Positions 26,087 to 34,655 are shown, counted from the first letter of the stretch. The stretch is DNA of 47,921 nt from Desulfobacula sp. (GCA_018645325.1 JABGOU010000031.1:1-47921), one strand, 5' to 3'. A program made the numbers and translations. The notes: generated by a model from the sequence alone, not told the origin.

Positions 26087-26623
26087 ATGGAAAAAATTTT
26101 TCTTCATAAAAACGGTGTCATTACAAAAAAAGGTAAAAAAACCATCACCTCTGTTCTTAAATTATTAGGAAACACTATTGAAATTGATGAAATATTTACC
26201 CTTGGTTCCTTTTTTGCGATGGTTAAAAAGTACCCGGATTTAAAAAATATAAGCGAAATATTGGAACCGCTTCTTGAAATTATTTTAAAAAACAGGGGTT
26301 CAGAATTTAAAACAGAAGAATTGGAGTCGTTGCTATTTTATAAAATTATTGAAATAAAGGGCTTCCCAGGAAGCCCGAATTTGAATTTTTATACCAATTT
26401 GAAAGGAGTCGTCGGCAAAGAGATATTAGATTTAAAGTTTTTCCATTTGGAAAATTTATTGGACCTTAAATTAAAATTAGGGAAATTAAAACATGTTGTT
26501 TTTGGGGATAGGGAGGATGCTTTCCAGTATGAGACCTTTTACACTCTTTTCGAATTTGTGGAAGGTATTGCCTGGGAACTTTCTTTTAATTTTAACCCGT
26601 TGGAATGTTCTATAAGGAGGTAA
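26087..26623 (+). CDS. Hypothetical protein of the tmc-linked signalling operon
   Basis: 178 residues, soluble and mixed helical, starting MEKIFLHKNGVITKKGKK. I do not recognise a family and see no catalytic motif, membrane segment or cysteine cluster apart from one Cys near the C-terminus. It lies 19 bp after the receiver-kinase and immediately before the universal stress protein, so cotranscription is likely. It reads like a globular protein and not a random ORF: no shadow gene exists on the other strand, and its codon use matches its neighbours. Confidence 0.7.
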   Translation: MEKIFLHKNGVITKKGKKTITSVLKLLGNTIEIDEIFTLGSFFAMVKKYPDLKNISEILEPLLEIILKNRGSEFKTEELESLLFYKIIEIKGFPGSPNLNFYTNLKGVVGKEILDLKFFHLENLLDLKLKLGKLKHVVFGDREDAFQYETFYTLFEFVEGIAWELSFNFNPLECSIRR

Positions 26624-26625
26624 TT

Positions 26626-27540
26626 ATGTTTAAAAAAATACTTTTTGCCACAACATCTTCTCCTGCCTGTGATGCAGCAGCTAAAATCGCTTTTGAACTT
26701 GCTGAGAAATACAAGTCACAATTGATTCTTTATCATGTATTTGGAGTGCCATCCCATGGAGGCGGTTTTTCTGTGACGGATTATCTTACGGGAGAAGAAG
26801 ATGATGCAGGCCCGGATTATATAGAATTTGTAAAAGATGAGATGAAAAATACCTATGAAAAACTGATTGAAAAACATGGAGAACCAAGGTTTGAAGTACT
26901 TGCAGGTATCCCTTCAACAGAGATTTTAAGGTTTGCCAGAAAAGAGGGGATTGACTGCATCATAATGGGCTCTCACACAAGAGCCGATGAAACAGGGGCT
27001 GCAAGATTCAGGGGTATTGTGGGGACCACAATGCAGAAAGTTGCCCAAAGAGCCAGGTGTCCGGTCCTGATTATCAGCAGACCTTGTGCAACCTGTTTCT
27101 GGTATTTTAATAAAATTATTTTTGGAACTGATTTTTCAAAGGCTTCCATGTCTGCATTTAAGTTCGCCTATAAAATGGCAGACGCTATCGGGTGCAAGCT
27201 TTATCTTTTTCATGCCCTTGATATTGAAACATCTCAGGCTGGTGTTTCACCCGGGCAAAAATCAATAGAGGATAAGATAACTGCTGCAAGAGCAAGGCTT
27301 GAACAAGAGTATGTTTCTCAAATGAATGATTTTGATAATTATGAGATTGCCATATGGGAAGGTATCCCCTATGTGGAACTTTTAAAGTTTGCAAGGGAAA
27401 CCAGTGGTGACTTGATTGTTATGGCCCATCATACTAGGAATATTGACCCTGATGAAGCTTTGCTTGGAACAACAGTTGAACAAGTTGTTTTAAGATCTGC
27501 CTGCCCTGTTGCCAGTGTTAACAGGTCGGACAGATTATAA
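26626..27540 (+). CDS. Tandem-domain universal stress protein
   Basis: 304 residues with two UspA domains. The first (about 1-150) begins KKILFATTSSPACDAA and ends with IIMGSHTR..GTTMQKVAQRARCPVLI; the second (about 160-304) begins KIIFGTDFSKASMSA and ends LIVMAHHTR..GTTVEQVVLRSACPV. The ATP-binding Gly-rich loops are GSHTR..GIVGT and AHHTR..LLGT. The start at 26626 is fixed by AAGGAGG 6 bp upstream. Usp proteins help cells tolerate energy and redox stress; the presence of one inside a tmc-kinase operon suggests energy-state input. A Usp gene near tmc is also known in Desulfovibrio as far as I recall. Confidence 0.9.
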   Translation: MFKKILFATTSSPACDAAAKIAFELAEKYKSQLILYHVFGVPSHGGGFSVTDYLTGEEDDAGPDYIEFVKDEMKNTYEKLIEKHGEPRFEVLAGIPSTEILRFARKEGIDCIIMGSHTRADETGAARFRGIVGTTMQKVAQRARCPVLIISRPCATCFWYFNKIIFGTDFSKASMSAFKFAYKMADAIGCKLYLFHALDIETSQAGVSPGQKSIEDKITAARARLEQEYVSQMNDFDNYEIAIWEGIPYVELLKFARETSGDLIVMAHHTRNIDPDEALLGTTVEQVVLRSACPVASVNRSDRL

Positions 27541-27551
27541 ATTTTTAAAAA

Positions 27552-27980
27552 ATGGTTCAAAAAAAAGACAGGCATAAGGTTCTCATCATTGACGATGAGA
27601 TGCAAATGAGATTTTATCTCATGACCCTTGTTAAATCACTGGGGTTTGATCCAGTATTGGCTAAAGATGGTGTTCAGGGGCTTGATATATTAACCCGGAT
27701 CAAGCCTGCTGCCATTATTCTGGATATCATGATGCCCGAAAAAGGGGGGGCTCTCGTCTACCAGGAACTTGTAGGTCATCCTGAATTTAAAACCATACCT
27801 ATTGTTTTTTTTTCAGGAGTTGATCGCAAAGCATTTTTTCATTATATAAAAATGCTGAATGTTAATCTTGAACACGATATTCCGGAACCTGCAGTTTTTG
27901 TTGCAAAAGATGCCGACTCGGAATATCTTAAAAGGGTCATTAAAAAAAGTGTAGTGGGCAATGGTATTGAATCCAAATAA
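27552..27980 (+). CDS. Response regulator receiver protein
   Basis: 142 residues: a receiver with VLIIDDEMQMR, phospho-acceptor Asp in AIILDIMMPE and Ser in VFFSGVDR. The segment after the fourth strand is longer than usual (KMLNVNLEHDIPEPAVFVAKD), with the Lys in FVAKD. No output domain is present. It begins 11 bp after the Usp gene and is followed 18 bp later by a receiver-PAS-kinase, so it is part of the same phosphorelay set. Confidence 0.85.
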   Translation: MVQKKDRHKVLIIDDEMQMRFYLMTLVKSLGFDPVLAKDGVQGLDILTRIKPAAIILDIMMPEKGGALVYQELVGHPEFKTIPIVFFSGVDRKAFFHYIKMLNVNLEHDIPEPAVFVAKDADSEYLKRVIKKSVVGNGIESK

Positions 27981-27998
27981 TTGAATGGGATAACCCCT

Positions 27999-29465
27999 AT
28001 GGCAGTGAAAGTTTTGCTTGTTGATGATGAAGAAGGTATAAGAAAAGTTTTAAAAATCTACTTGCAGGATATTGGATATGACGTTGTCACTGCCGATAAC
28101 GGAAAAAAAGCGGCCCAAAAAACCGATGACGATTTTTTTGATATTGTTTTGACGGATATCAGAATGCCGGGAATGGATGGTATCTCTCTTCTGAAATATG
28201 TAAAAAAGAAGACCCCTGACACTGAATTCATTATGATCACCGGACACGGTGACTTTAAGCTTGCCATTGAAAGCTTAAAGCTTGATGCTGTTGATTTTAT
28301 TTCAAAACCCATTGATAATGATATCCTGGAGATCGCCCTGAAAAGAGCAATAGACAGGATAGACACAAGAAAAAAGATCCTGACCTACACAAAAAATCTT
28401 GAAGTACTTGTAAAAGAAAAAACCCGGAAATTAGCAGAATCTCAAAAAAGATATATTCAGCTTTTTAATGAATCTCCAAGTTATTTAACGATACAGGATA
28501 AAAATTTAAATATTGTTGAGACAAACAAAATTTTCAAGGAACACTTTAACTATAAAAAAGGGATGACCTGTTATGAGGTGTATAAGGGCGGGAAATCTCC
28601 CTGCCCCGGGTGCCCGGTTATTAAAACATTTGATGACAACACCTCCCATACTGCTGAAATGGATGTTGTCCTGAAAGACTCAAGCGTACGAAATATTTTT
28701 ATCCAGACATCGGTCATTAATGATTCAAAAGGTAAGATCACGCATGTCATGGAAATGTCCACAGATGTCACAATGATTCGGGAACTTCAGGATCATCTGG
28801 CATCACTTGGACTTCACATAGGCTCTGTTTCCCATGGTCTCAAACAGGTTTTAACCGGACTTGACGGTGGTTCATATCTCATAGAGTCCGGCCTGGATAA
28901 AAAAGACACCCAGCAAATCTTTGAGGGCTGGAAAATCGTAAAGGAAAAGATTTCAAAGACCAGACAAATGGTTCTTGACATCCTATTCCATACAAAAAAA
29001 AGAGAACCAGACAGATCATCCGTTCGGTTGCCGGACCTGATAAAAGAAATTGTATCCTCAATTAAGCCAAGAGCAGATCAGCAAAATATCGACTTGCAAG
29101 TAGACTTCCCCAATAATAATATTATACTTTATATTGATAAAATGGCTTTATTAGCCGCTTTTGCAAGCATTCTTGAAAATGCAGTTGATGCCTGCATATC
29201 AAAAAAGAATAAGGGTGAAATCAGCTTTTTATCAAAAATTAATGGCCCAAATATAATTTTTTCCATTAGAGACAATGGCATAGGATTGGACGAAAATAAA
29301 AAAGATAAAATATTCAACCTTTTTTACTCTGAAAAAGGAAATAAAGGAACAGGTCTCGGGCTTTTTATCGCCTCAAGATCCATCAAACAACATGGCGGAA
29401 CCATAACTGTTGACTCTCAATTGAATAAATTTACTGAATTTATTGTTACTCTCCCTTTAAAATAA
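27999..29465 (+). CDS. Receiver-PAS-histidine kinase, paralogue of 24913-26067
   Basis: 488 residues: receiver (LLVDDEEG, Asp in VLTDIRMPG, Lys in ISKPID), then a PAS domain (about 155-265) with cysteine pattern CYEVYKGGKSPCPGCP, then a kinase core with an unusual H-box GSVSHGLKQVLTGLDGG. The ATPase domain has ENAVDACISK, DNGIGLDE and GTGLGLFIA. The core aligns block by block with that of 24913-26067 (MSHAIKN), so the pair arose by duplication. The ATG at 27999 (GGGA 8 bp upstream) is preferred over an in-frame TTG at 27981. The gene ends 3 bp from the convergent Orp-like cluster; no terminator is visible in between. Confidence 0.87.
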   Translation: MAVKVLLVDDEEGIRKVLKIYLQDIGYDVVTADNGKKAAQKTDDDFFDIVLTDIRMPGMDGISLLKYVKKKTPDTEFIMITGHGDFKLAIESLKLDAVDFISKPIDNDILEIALKRAIDRIDTRKKILTYTKNLEVLVKEKTRKLAESQKRYIQLFNESPSYLTIQDKNLNIVETNKIFKEHFNYKKGMTCYEVYKGGKSPCPGCPVIKTFDDNTSHTAEMDVVLKDSSVRNIFIQTSVINDSKGKITHVMEMSTDVTMIRELQDHLASLGLHIGSVSHGLKQVLTGLDGGSYLIESGLDKKDTQQIFEGWKIVKEKISKTRQMVLDILFHTKKREPDRSSVRLPDLIKEIVSSIKPRADQQNIDLQVDFPNNNIILYIDKMALLAAFASILENAVDACISKKNKGEISFLSKINGPNIIFSIRDNGIGLDENKKDKIFNLFYSEKGNKGTGLGLFIASRSIKQHGGTITVDSQLNKFTEFIVTLPLK

Positions 29466-29468
29466 TCT

Positions 29469-29828
29469 TTACCAGTGTCCCGCAACATTTGCCGCATTTA
29501 TAAAAGAAAATTTTCCTTCATTAAAATTATTGATCACATCCCTGATATTACCCGCAACATCAGAGACTACCTTAATATTTGCTGCATCCAGGGTTTTAAA
29601 GGCATTGGGACCACAAAACCCAGTCAAAAGTACTTTGGCATTTTTATCACTAATACTGGCAGCCGCCTGAATTCCTGCACCCTTAAAGGAATTTGCATTT
29701 TTGGAATTATCAATCACTTCAAACTCAATTGTATCTGTTTCAATGATAAGGATGAAGGCGGCTCGGCCAAATCTGGGATCCACTTCAGAATCAAGATCCC
29801 GCCCTTTTGATGTTATTGCTATTTTCAT
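29469..29828 (-). CDS. Dinitrogenase iron-molybdenum cofactor-family protein (Orp-like)
   Basis: 119 residues of the NifX/NifY/NafY-type (MTH1175-like) family, starting MKIAITSKGRDLDSEVDPRFGR, the usual first strand and loop, with GFCGPNAFKTLDAAN at the metal-site region. Small single-domain members include the Desulfovibrio orange protein (Orp), which carries a Mo-Cu-S cluster. It is the last gene of a sigma-54 operon with two MinD-ferredoxin ATPases, matching the Orp-complex gene set. Which of the three family members here is the true Orp equivalent cannot be decided by eye. Confidence 0.85.
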   Translation of the reverse strand: MKIAITSKGRDLDSEVDPRFGRAAFILIIETDTIEFEVIDNSKNANSFKGAGIQAAASISDKNAKVLLTGFCGPNAFKTLDAANIKVVSDVAGNIRDVINNFNEGKFSFINAANVAGHW

Positions 29829-29852
29829 GATAAATCTCCTAAAAACTTATAT

Positions 29853-30239
29853 TCATATTTGTCCACCATCGCCGCCGCAAACCTGATCGTTTTTGATTTC
29901 AGGAAGATTTCCGGCAATCAGATCTTCAACAACCGGCTTGATATCCACACGCTCGGCATCGTGATATACATCAATGCCCACCTGTCTGAAACCCATTAAA
30001 GGGCGCATACCAATGCCCCCCACAACAAGGGCCGTGACTTTGTTGTCTGCTAAAAGATTAACCGGCACCATGCAGCCGCCCTGAACATGTTCCTGGTTTT
30101 GAAGCGTTGTGACCTGTTTAATCTGGCCATCTTCAACATCAATAAATGTAAATACGTCACAATGACCGAAATGGCCTGATCTAGTACCGTCAAGCCCACC
30201 CTTTCCGTTGGTGGGGATTGCAATTCTACCGTTTTTCAT
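29853..30239 (-). CDS. Dinitrogenase iron-molybdenum cofactor-family protein with Gly/Cys tail
   Basis: 128 residues of the same family, starting RIAIPTNGKGGLDGTRSGHFG, with QGGCMVPVNLL and a GIGMRPLMGF loop. The C-terminus is CGGDGGQI, a short glycine-cysteine tail common in members that bind a metal cofactor. It lies 24 bp upstream of the shorter paralogue and 43 bp after the second MinD-type ATPase; an AAGGAGTGAAAC site precedes the ATG. It probably binds or carries a metal-sulfur cluster within the Orp-like complex. Confidence 0.85.
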   Translation of the reverse strand: MKNGRIAIPTNGKGGLDGTRSGHFGHCDVFTFIDVEDGQIKQVTTLQNQEHVQGGCMVPVNLLADNKVTALVVGGIGMRPLMGFRQVGIDVYHDAERVDIKPVVEDLIAGNLPEIKNDQVCGGDGGQI

Positions 30240-30282
30240 TTTTGTTTCACTCCTTTTTGTAATTCTTTTTTTAAAAAAGGTT

Positions 30283-31167
30283 TTAAATTAATCGTTCAAT
30301 ATTCATAGCAGGCTGGGCCATGACTTTTTCCCATATCTTTCTGACAGCGATACTTGCCTGGGAGTTTTCATAGGTTTCAATTATATTTTTCCCCTGAATC
30401 ATGGATTCAGTAAAATTTTTATCAAAAGGGATCACACCTGCAAAAGTGATGTTTTTTTCTTTTGCCAGATCCTTTATAGCCTTTGTCTGGTCAAGATTAA
30501 GGTCATATTTGTTCACACAGACAATGGCCGGTATTTTAAAATGTGCAGCTAGCTGAGCCAAACGTGCAAGATCGTGTATCCCTGAAATAGTTGGCTCTGC
30601 TACAATGAGAATTGCATTGGCCTGGCCCATGGAAGCAATAACAGGACATCCGATTCCAGGGGGGCCGTCCGTCAGTATCAGGTCAATTTTGTTTTTCTGA
30701 ACTATTTTTCTGGCTTCCTGTCTGACAAGGGCCACCAGGCGGCCGGAATTTTCCTGTGCAATTCCAAGGCGGGCATGAACCATAGGCCCAAAACGTGTAT
30801 CTGAAATATACCATTCTCCGCAGGTTGTTACTGGGAAATCAATTGCCTTTTCCGGGCAGAGATCATAACAGACGCCGCATCCCTCACATTCAATAGGATC
30901 AATTTCAAAGGTGCTCTTTACTGCATCAAACCTGCATAATTCAATGCAGAGACCGCACCGGGTACATTTATCAGGGTTAATGATTGCTTCATTGCCACCT
31001 TGAAAATCTGTTTTTTGTTGAATGTCCGGGGCCATAAGCAGGTGAAGATCTGCTGCATCCACATCAGCATCGCACAGGATCATATCAGATGAAAAAGATG
31101 CAAAAGCTGCTGTTAAGCTTGTTTTACCTGTACCTCCTTTTCCGCTTAAGATAACCAGTTCTCTCAT
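30283..31167 (-). CDS. MinD/Mrp-type P-loop ATPase with inserted ferredoxin domain (second copy)
   Basis: 294 residues. The deviant Walker A is LSGKGGTGKTSL. Two [4Fe-4S] motifs are inserted at about 65-110: CTRCGLCIELCRFD and CEGCGVCYDLCPEK. The switch/Walker region is TDGPPGIGCPVI. The protein starts inside the stop of the upstream paralogue (ATGA overlap), so the two are coupled and probably form a heterodimer. In Desulfovibrio paired ATPases of this kind belong to the Orp complex, which has been linked to cell division; they also occur as FeS-cluster or metallocofactor carriers. Confidence 0.9.
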   Translation of the reverse strand: MRELVILSGKGGTGKTSLTAAFASFSSDMILCDADVDAADLHLLMAPDIQQKTDFQGGNEAIINPDKCTRCGLCIELCRFDAVKSTFEIDPIECEGCGVCYDLCPEKAIDFPVTTCGEWYISDTRFGPMVHARLGIAQENSGRLVALVRQEARKIVQKNKIDLILTDGPPGIGCPVIASMGQANAILIVAEPTISGIHDLARLAQLAAHFKIPAIVCVNKYDLNLDQTKAIKDLAKEKNITFAGVIPFDKNFTESMIQGKNIIETYENSQASIAVRKIWEKVMAQPAMNIERLI

Positions 31168-32054
31168 TTTGTAGCCGCTCCTTTATCGGCAATATCTTTG
31201 ACTGGGCTTTTAGCCAGATTGTTAACCAGGTTTTTAATTTGATCAAACAGATCTAAAAATTTATCTTTATATTCAGGTATTTTTTCAACAATCAGTTCGC
31301 CTCTGGAATAGACTTGTGCAATTTTTTTATCAAATGGGATTTCCATGAGAATTGGGATACCTTCTTTTTTAGCATATTCCTTGACATCATTGTTCCCCAG
31401 ACCGGCTCTATTTATAACAATCCCATGTGGAATATTTAAAATTTTGATAGTTTCCACAGCCAGTGTCAGGTCATGAAGTCCAAAAGGAGTAGGTTCTGTA
31501 ACCAGAAGAACAAAATCCGCTCCTTTCATGGCCGCTATCACGGGGCAGGAAGTCCCTGGAGGGGCATCAATGATGTTCACCATCTGTTTGTCGGCAAGGG
31601 TTCGTATTTTTTTTATAATCGGAGGTGACATGACCTGGCCGACCTTTAAACGCCCGTGGATGAAAGATATGTCACCGATACTGCCTGTTTCAATTTCTCC
31701 AAGTTCACGGTCATTTTCTAAGATTGCATCTTCAGGGCAGACTGCCATGCAGCCTCCACAGCTGTGACAGAGTTCAGGAAAGGTAATAATTTTTTTGCCT
31801 ACAACGGCAATTGCTCCAAATCTGCAGATTTCCATGCATTTTTTGCAATAGCTGCATTTAAATTCATTAATCAAAGGTATGGGTGCAATAACTGCCTGTC
31901 TCTCTCTGATTTCAGGTTTTAAAAAAAGATGGGAGTTGGGTTCTTCAACATCACAGTCCATTATCTGAACATTTTTCCCCAAAGAAAAGGCCAGGTTGGT
32001 TGCAACCGTTGTTTTGCCAGTTCCCCCTTTCCCGCTTGCAATACTGATAATCAT
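31164..32054 (-). CDS. MinD/Mrp-type P-loop ATPase with inserted ferredoxin domain (first copy)
   Basis: 296 residues: deviant Walker A IASGKGGTGKTTVATNLA, inserted ferredoxin motifs CSYCKKCMEICRFG and CHSCGGCMAVCPED (about 65-110), and switch DAPPGTSCPVI. The ATG at 32054 is chosen; a TTG two codons upstream is closer to AAGGAAA and could also serve. It overlaps its paralogue by 4 bp. Upstream lies a 188-bp gap with a long hairpin repeat (32099-32221), unusual inside an operon. It shares the Orp-complex context of its neighbours. Confidence 0.9.
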   Translation of the reverse strand: MIISIASGKGGTGKTTVATNLAFSLGKNVQIMDCDVEEPNSHLFLKPEIRERQAVIAPIPLINEFKCSYCKKCMEICRFGAIAVVGKKIITFPELCHSCGGCMAVCPEDAILENDRELGEIETGSIGDISFIHGRLKVGQVMSPPIIKKIRTLADKQMVNIIDAPPGTSCPVIAAMKGADFVLLVTEPTPFGLHDLTLAVETIKILNIPHGIVINRAGLGNNDVKEYAKKEGIPILMEIPFDKKIAQVYSRGELIVEKIPEYKDKFLDLFDQIKNLVNNLAKSPVKDIADKGAATK

Positions 32055-32098
32055 AAGCAAAATTTTCCTTATAAACTTAGGACCGCAAAGTTTATAAC

Positions 32099-32221
32099 TT
32101 GAACGAAATTGCTTGTCTTTTGGCCCCTCTACTTTGTTGCATCAAAGGCTGAATACGTATAGTATGCAACCTTTAATGCGCCTTGTATATGGGCCAAAAT
32201 CCTGCGCTATTTCTGCTCAAC
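32099..32221. repeat. Long hairpin repeat (REP-like) inside the Orp-like operon
   Basis: A ~123-bp imperfect palindrome with core arms TTTTGGCCC (32118-32126) / GGGCCAAAA (32191-32199). A further inner stem pairs GCATCAAAGG with CCTTTAATGC, and outer arms are TTGAACGAAAT / ATTTCTGCTCAA. It shares GCGCCTTGTATATG and the TACT..GTTGC segment with the hairpin at 17483-17606. It separates the degenerate receiver gene from the first ATPase gene, where it could reduce downstream expression or stabilise upstream mRNA. Confidence 0.7.
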
Positions 32222-32247
32222 TTATTTCATTTGCGATCCTTAATTTA

Positions 32248-32622
32248 TTATTTAAAAAGTGAGTGTATCTGGTCTAAATGATCCACAAGTTTTTGCACAT
32301 CTTTTGTGCTGGGTGTCGGATGAAACTGCATCAACACCCCCATCCCTTCAAATTCTTCATGAAACTTTTTGTGCGAAAGAGCACTGACAGCTACACAATT
32401 CATAAATGGATTTTGGGTAATTATATTTTTAATTAGAGTTTTGCCGGGCATATCCGGCAGGTGTTCATCTGTAATCAGTAGATTATAGGAGCCATCAGCA
32501 ATCATTTTTAATGCAGTTCCTCCAGATTGTACCTGTTCTATCAGGATGCTGCGGCTTTGAAATGCATCTATCATCTCTGAAAAACGAGCTTTTTCCCTGC
32601 TTGCCAATATTACTTTTATCAT
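32248..32622 (-). CDS. Degenerate receiver-like protein (pseudo-receiver)
   Basis: 124 residues with receiver fold topology. The phospho-acceptor Asp is kept (LLITDEHLPDMPG) and so is the Ser of strand 4 (AVSAL). The N-terminal acidic pair that binds Mg is replaced by ASREKA, and the conserved Lys of strand 5 is replaced in FHPTPST. Such loss usually makes phosphorylation weak or absent, so the protein may act as a constitutive or ligand-driven switch. It sits 16 bp downstream of a dinitrogenase-cofactor-family gene. I do not know a described equivalent. Confidence 0.75.
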   Translation of the reverse strand: MIKVILASREKARFSEMIDAFQSRSILIEQVQSGGTALKMIADGSYNLLITDEHLPDMPGKTLIKNIITQNPFMNCVAVSALSHKKFHEEFEGMGVLMQFHPTPSTKDVQKLVDHLDQIHSLFK

Positions 32623-32638
32623 TTGAGTATTTTACTCC

Positions 32639-33016
32639 TCAGCAACTTTTTCCAGCATTTTTTAACCCGGTTCCGCACCCCTGCCTTTTGTAACCCGGCA
32701 TGAAATATGCCGGAGGAAAGGGTTTATTGCTCAGGTACAGGTCAAGCACCTGGGACGCATTCCCGGTTATAAAAGGAATCAGTTTGATTCCTGAAAATAC
32801 AATGATTTTTGTTGGCACCTCAGAAATGGCACCACAGATCAGCACAGATATATCCAATTTTTTTAAATTGTCTGGAAAACCAGAGCTTTTTGAATCAATT
32901 GATTGATAGGATTTTTTGATAATCATATTGTTTTTAACCTTTGCCAGAAGCAATGTCTGCGCTGAATCAAAAACAGGTGAAATTCTATTTCCCCATACTG
33001 TTAATGCAATCTTCAT
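32639..33016 (-). CDS. Dinitrogenase iron-molybdenum cofactor-family protein, first gene of Orp-like operon
   Basis: 125 residues starting MKIALTVWGNRISPVFDSAQ, typical of the family, with LICGAISEVP in the middle and a cysteine/glycine C-terminus (GYKRQGCGTGLKNAGKSC). The start at 33016 is decided by the strong ribosome binding site AAAGGAGGTTGATC; a longer reading to 33088 would cross the sigma-54 promoter. The promoter TGGCATATGCCTTGCA (minus strand, 33047-33062) ends 31 bp before the ATG, so the leader is very short. This gene heads the operon that runs to 29469. Confidence 0.87.
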   Translation of the reverse strand: MKIALTVWGNRISPVFDSAQTLLLAKVKNNMIIKKSYQSIDSKSSGFPDNLKKLDISVLICGAISEVPTKIIVFSGIKLIPFITGNASQVLDLYLSNKPFPPAYFMPGYKRQGCGTGLKNAGKSC

Positions 33017-33046
33017 GCTGATCAACCTCCTTTTTAAAACCTGTAG

Positions 33047-33062
33047 TGCAAGGCATATGCCA
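33047..33062 (-). promoter_or_regulatory. Sigma-54 promoter of the Orp-like operon
   Basis: On the minus strand TGGCATATGCCTTGCA agrees with TGGCAYR-N4-TTGCA at every conserved position. It lies 31 bp upstream of the first gene and downstream of the sigma-54 activator gene, as expected for activation by that neighbour. Confidence 0.85.
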
Positions 33063-33231
33063 AAGAAGAACCAACAAGTGTAAATCATTATATTGACTTA
33101 AATTTCAGTATGTTGTATTCGTATGCTATTTTTTTAAATAAGGTTAAGCACTGATTAGAAAGCAAAAAGTTGAACAAACGAGACTTTATAAGTTGCGTTG
33201 ATGCGACCTTCTTAAATATCTGAAACTAAAT

Positions 33232-34575
33232 TTAAAGCTTTATACCTAGCTTTTTAATTCTTCGAAAAAGAGTGCTTTTGTGGATTCCCAGTTCTTTTGC
33301 AGCAGAGTTCCGGTTGTTGTCATTTCGTGCCAGAGCATCTATTATAAGCTTGATTTGAACAGCCTTGACCGGGTCATTTTTTTTTCCAGCACTGATAGTG
33401 GCCTGCAAATGCAGAAAATTGGGTAGATGGTGAAGTTGGATATATCCTTCAGAGCAAAGTACAAAGGCATGTTCTATTATGTTTTCAAGTTCCCTGATGT
33501 TTCCGGGGAATCCATAGGACATAAGAGCCTGGATTACTTTTGTATCAATATCCTGGATAAATTTTTTCTGCAGCATATTTAATTTATTAATAAAACGTTC
33601 TACCAGAAGGGGAATATCCTCCATCCTCTGCCTTAAGGGGGGCAGGGTTAATCTAATGACATTTATCCTATAATAGAGATCCTGCCTGAACTGGTTTTTT
33701 TCCAATAGTTCTGCAAGATTTTGATTAGTGGCTGCAATAATCCTGACATCGGTTTTTTCCTTGCTTAAACCACCAAGAGGGGTAAATTCATGTTCCTGTA
33801 GCACCCGCAAAAGACTGACCTGGAAGGCAGGACTTGTGTCTCCAATTTCATCAAGAAAAACAGTGCCCCCGTGGGCCAGGGCAAACTGCCCGGGTTTATC
33901 CTTTACCGCATTGGTAAATGCACCTTTTTTATAGCCGAACAATTCCGACTCAAGGAGGGTATCAGGCATTGCACCGCAGTTGATGGCAATAAACGGTTTT
34001 TTTGTCCTGGGGCTCATATTATGAATTGCCCTTGCCATAAGTTCTTTGCCAGTGCCGGTTTCTCCTTCAATGAGTACAGATGAATCACTGCCGGATATCT
34101 GGGGAAGAATATTAAAGATCTTTTTCATGGCAGTACTTTTGCTGACAATATCTTCCACCATAAAGCTGCTGGATAGTTCTTTTCTTAGTTCCTCAACAAG
34201 AGAATGGTCCCGGAATGTTTCTACTCCCCCGATCACATCCCCGTTTTTATCGATGAAAAGAGAGGTTGAAGTGGTTATGGGGATTCGTTTTTTTTCACTA
34301 TTAATTATATATCCGGATGTGTTGATAAATGGCCTGCCTTCTTCCATGGTTTTTTTAAGGGCACAACCATGTTCACACATATTGGATCGAAAGACCTCCC
34401 AGCAGTGGCGGCCTATTGCATCTTTGCGGGCAATTCCTGTGATCTCCTCTGCAGCACGGTTAAAGGAAGTTATCTCCCAATTGTAATCTATTGTAAAAAC
34501 TCCGTCTGATATACACTCAAGAATTACCCTGGTGGTCTCTTCGGTAAGGGGGCCCACCATTTTTTTATTTATCAT
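33232..34575 (-). CDS. PAS-containing sigma-54-dependent activator
   Basis: 447 residues: a PAS domain (about 12-130) with a cysteine-rich loop HCWEVFRSNMCEHGCALK, an AAA+ domain with Walker A GETGTGKE, sigma-54 contact loop variant GAFTNA (usual GAFTGA), Walker B VFLDEIGD, and a C-terminal Fis-type helix-turn-helix (NSAAKELGIHKSTLFRRIKKL). No receiver is present, so it responds through the PAS domain, possibly by a cysteine-bound redox cofactor. It lies between two sigma-54 promoters (33047 and 34795), the arrangement of the cognate regulator in the Desulfovibrio orp locus, and probably activates both. Confidence 0.92.
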   Translation of the reverse strand: MINKKMVGPLTEETTRVILECISDGVFTIDYNWEITSFNRAAEEITGIARKDAIGRHCWEVFRSNMCEHGCALKKTMEEGRPFINTSGYIINSEKKRIPITTSTSLFIDKNGDVIGGVETFRDHSLVEELRKELSSSFMVEDIVSKSTAMKKIFNILPQISGSDSSVLIEGETGTGKELMARAIHNMSPRTKKPFIAINCGAMPDTLLESELFGYKKGAFTNAVKDKPGQFALAHGGTVFLDEIGDTSPAFQVSLLRVLQEHEFTPLGGLSKEKTDVRIIAATNQNLAELLEKNQFRQDLYYRINVIRLTLPPLRQRMEDIPLLVERFINKLNMLQKKFIQDIDTKVIQALMSYGFPGNIRELENIIEHAFVLCSEGYIQLHHLPNFLHLQATISAGKKNDPVKAVQIKLIIDALARNDNNRNSAAKELGIHKSTLFRRIKKLGIKL

Positions 34576-34655
34576 TATAAAAATCCATATTAAGTTTTAG
34601 CGTCTATCTTTTCATAAAATAAAAACTTGCTCAAGTTATTTCTAATGTATTTTAA

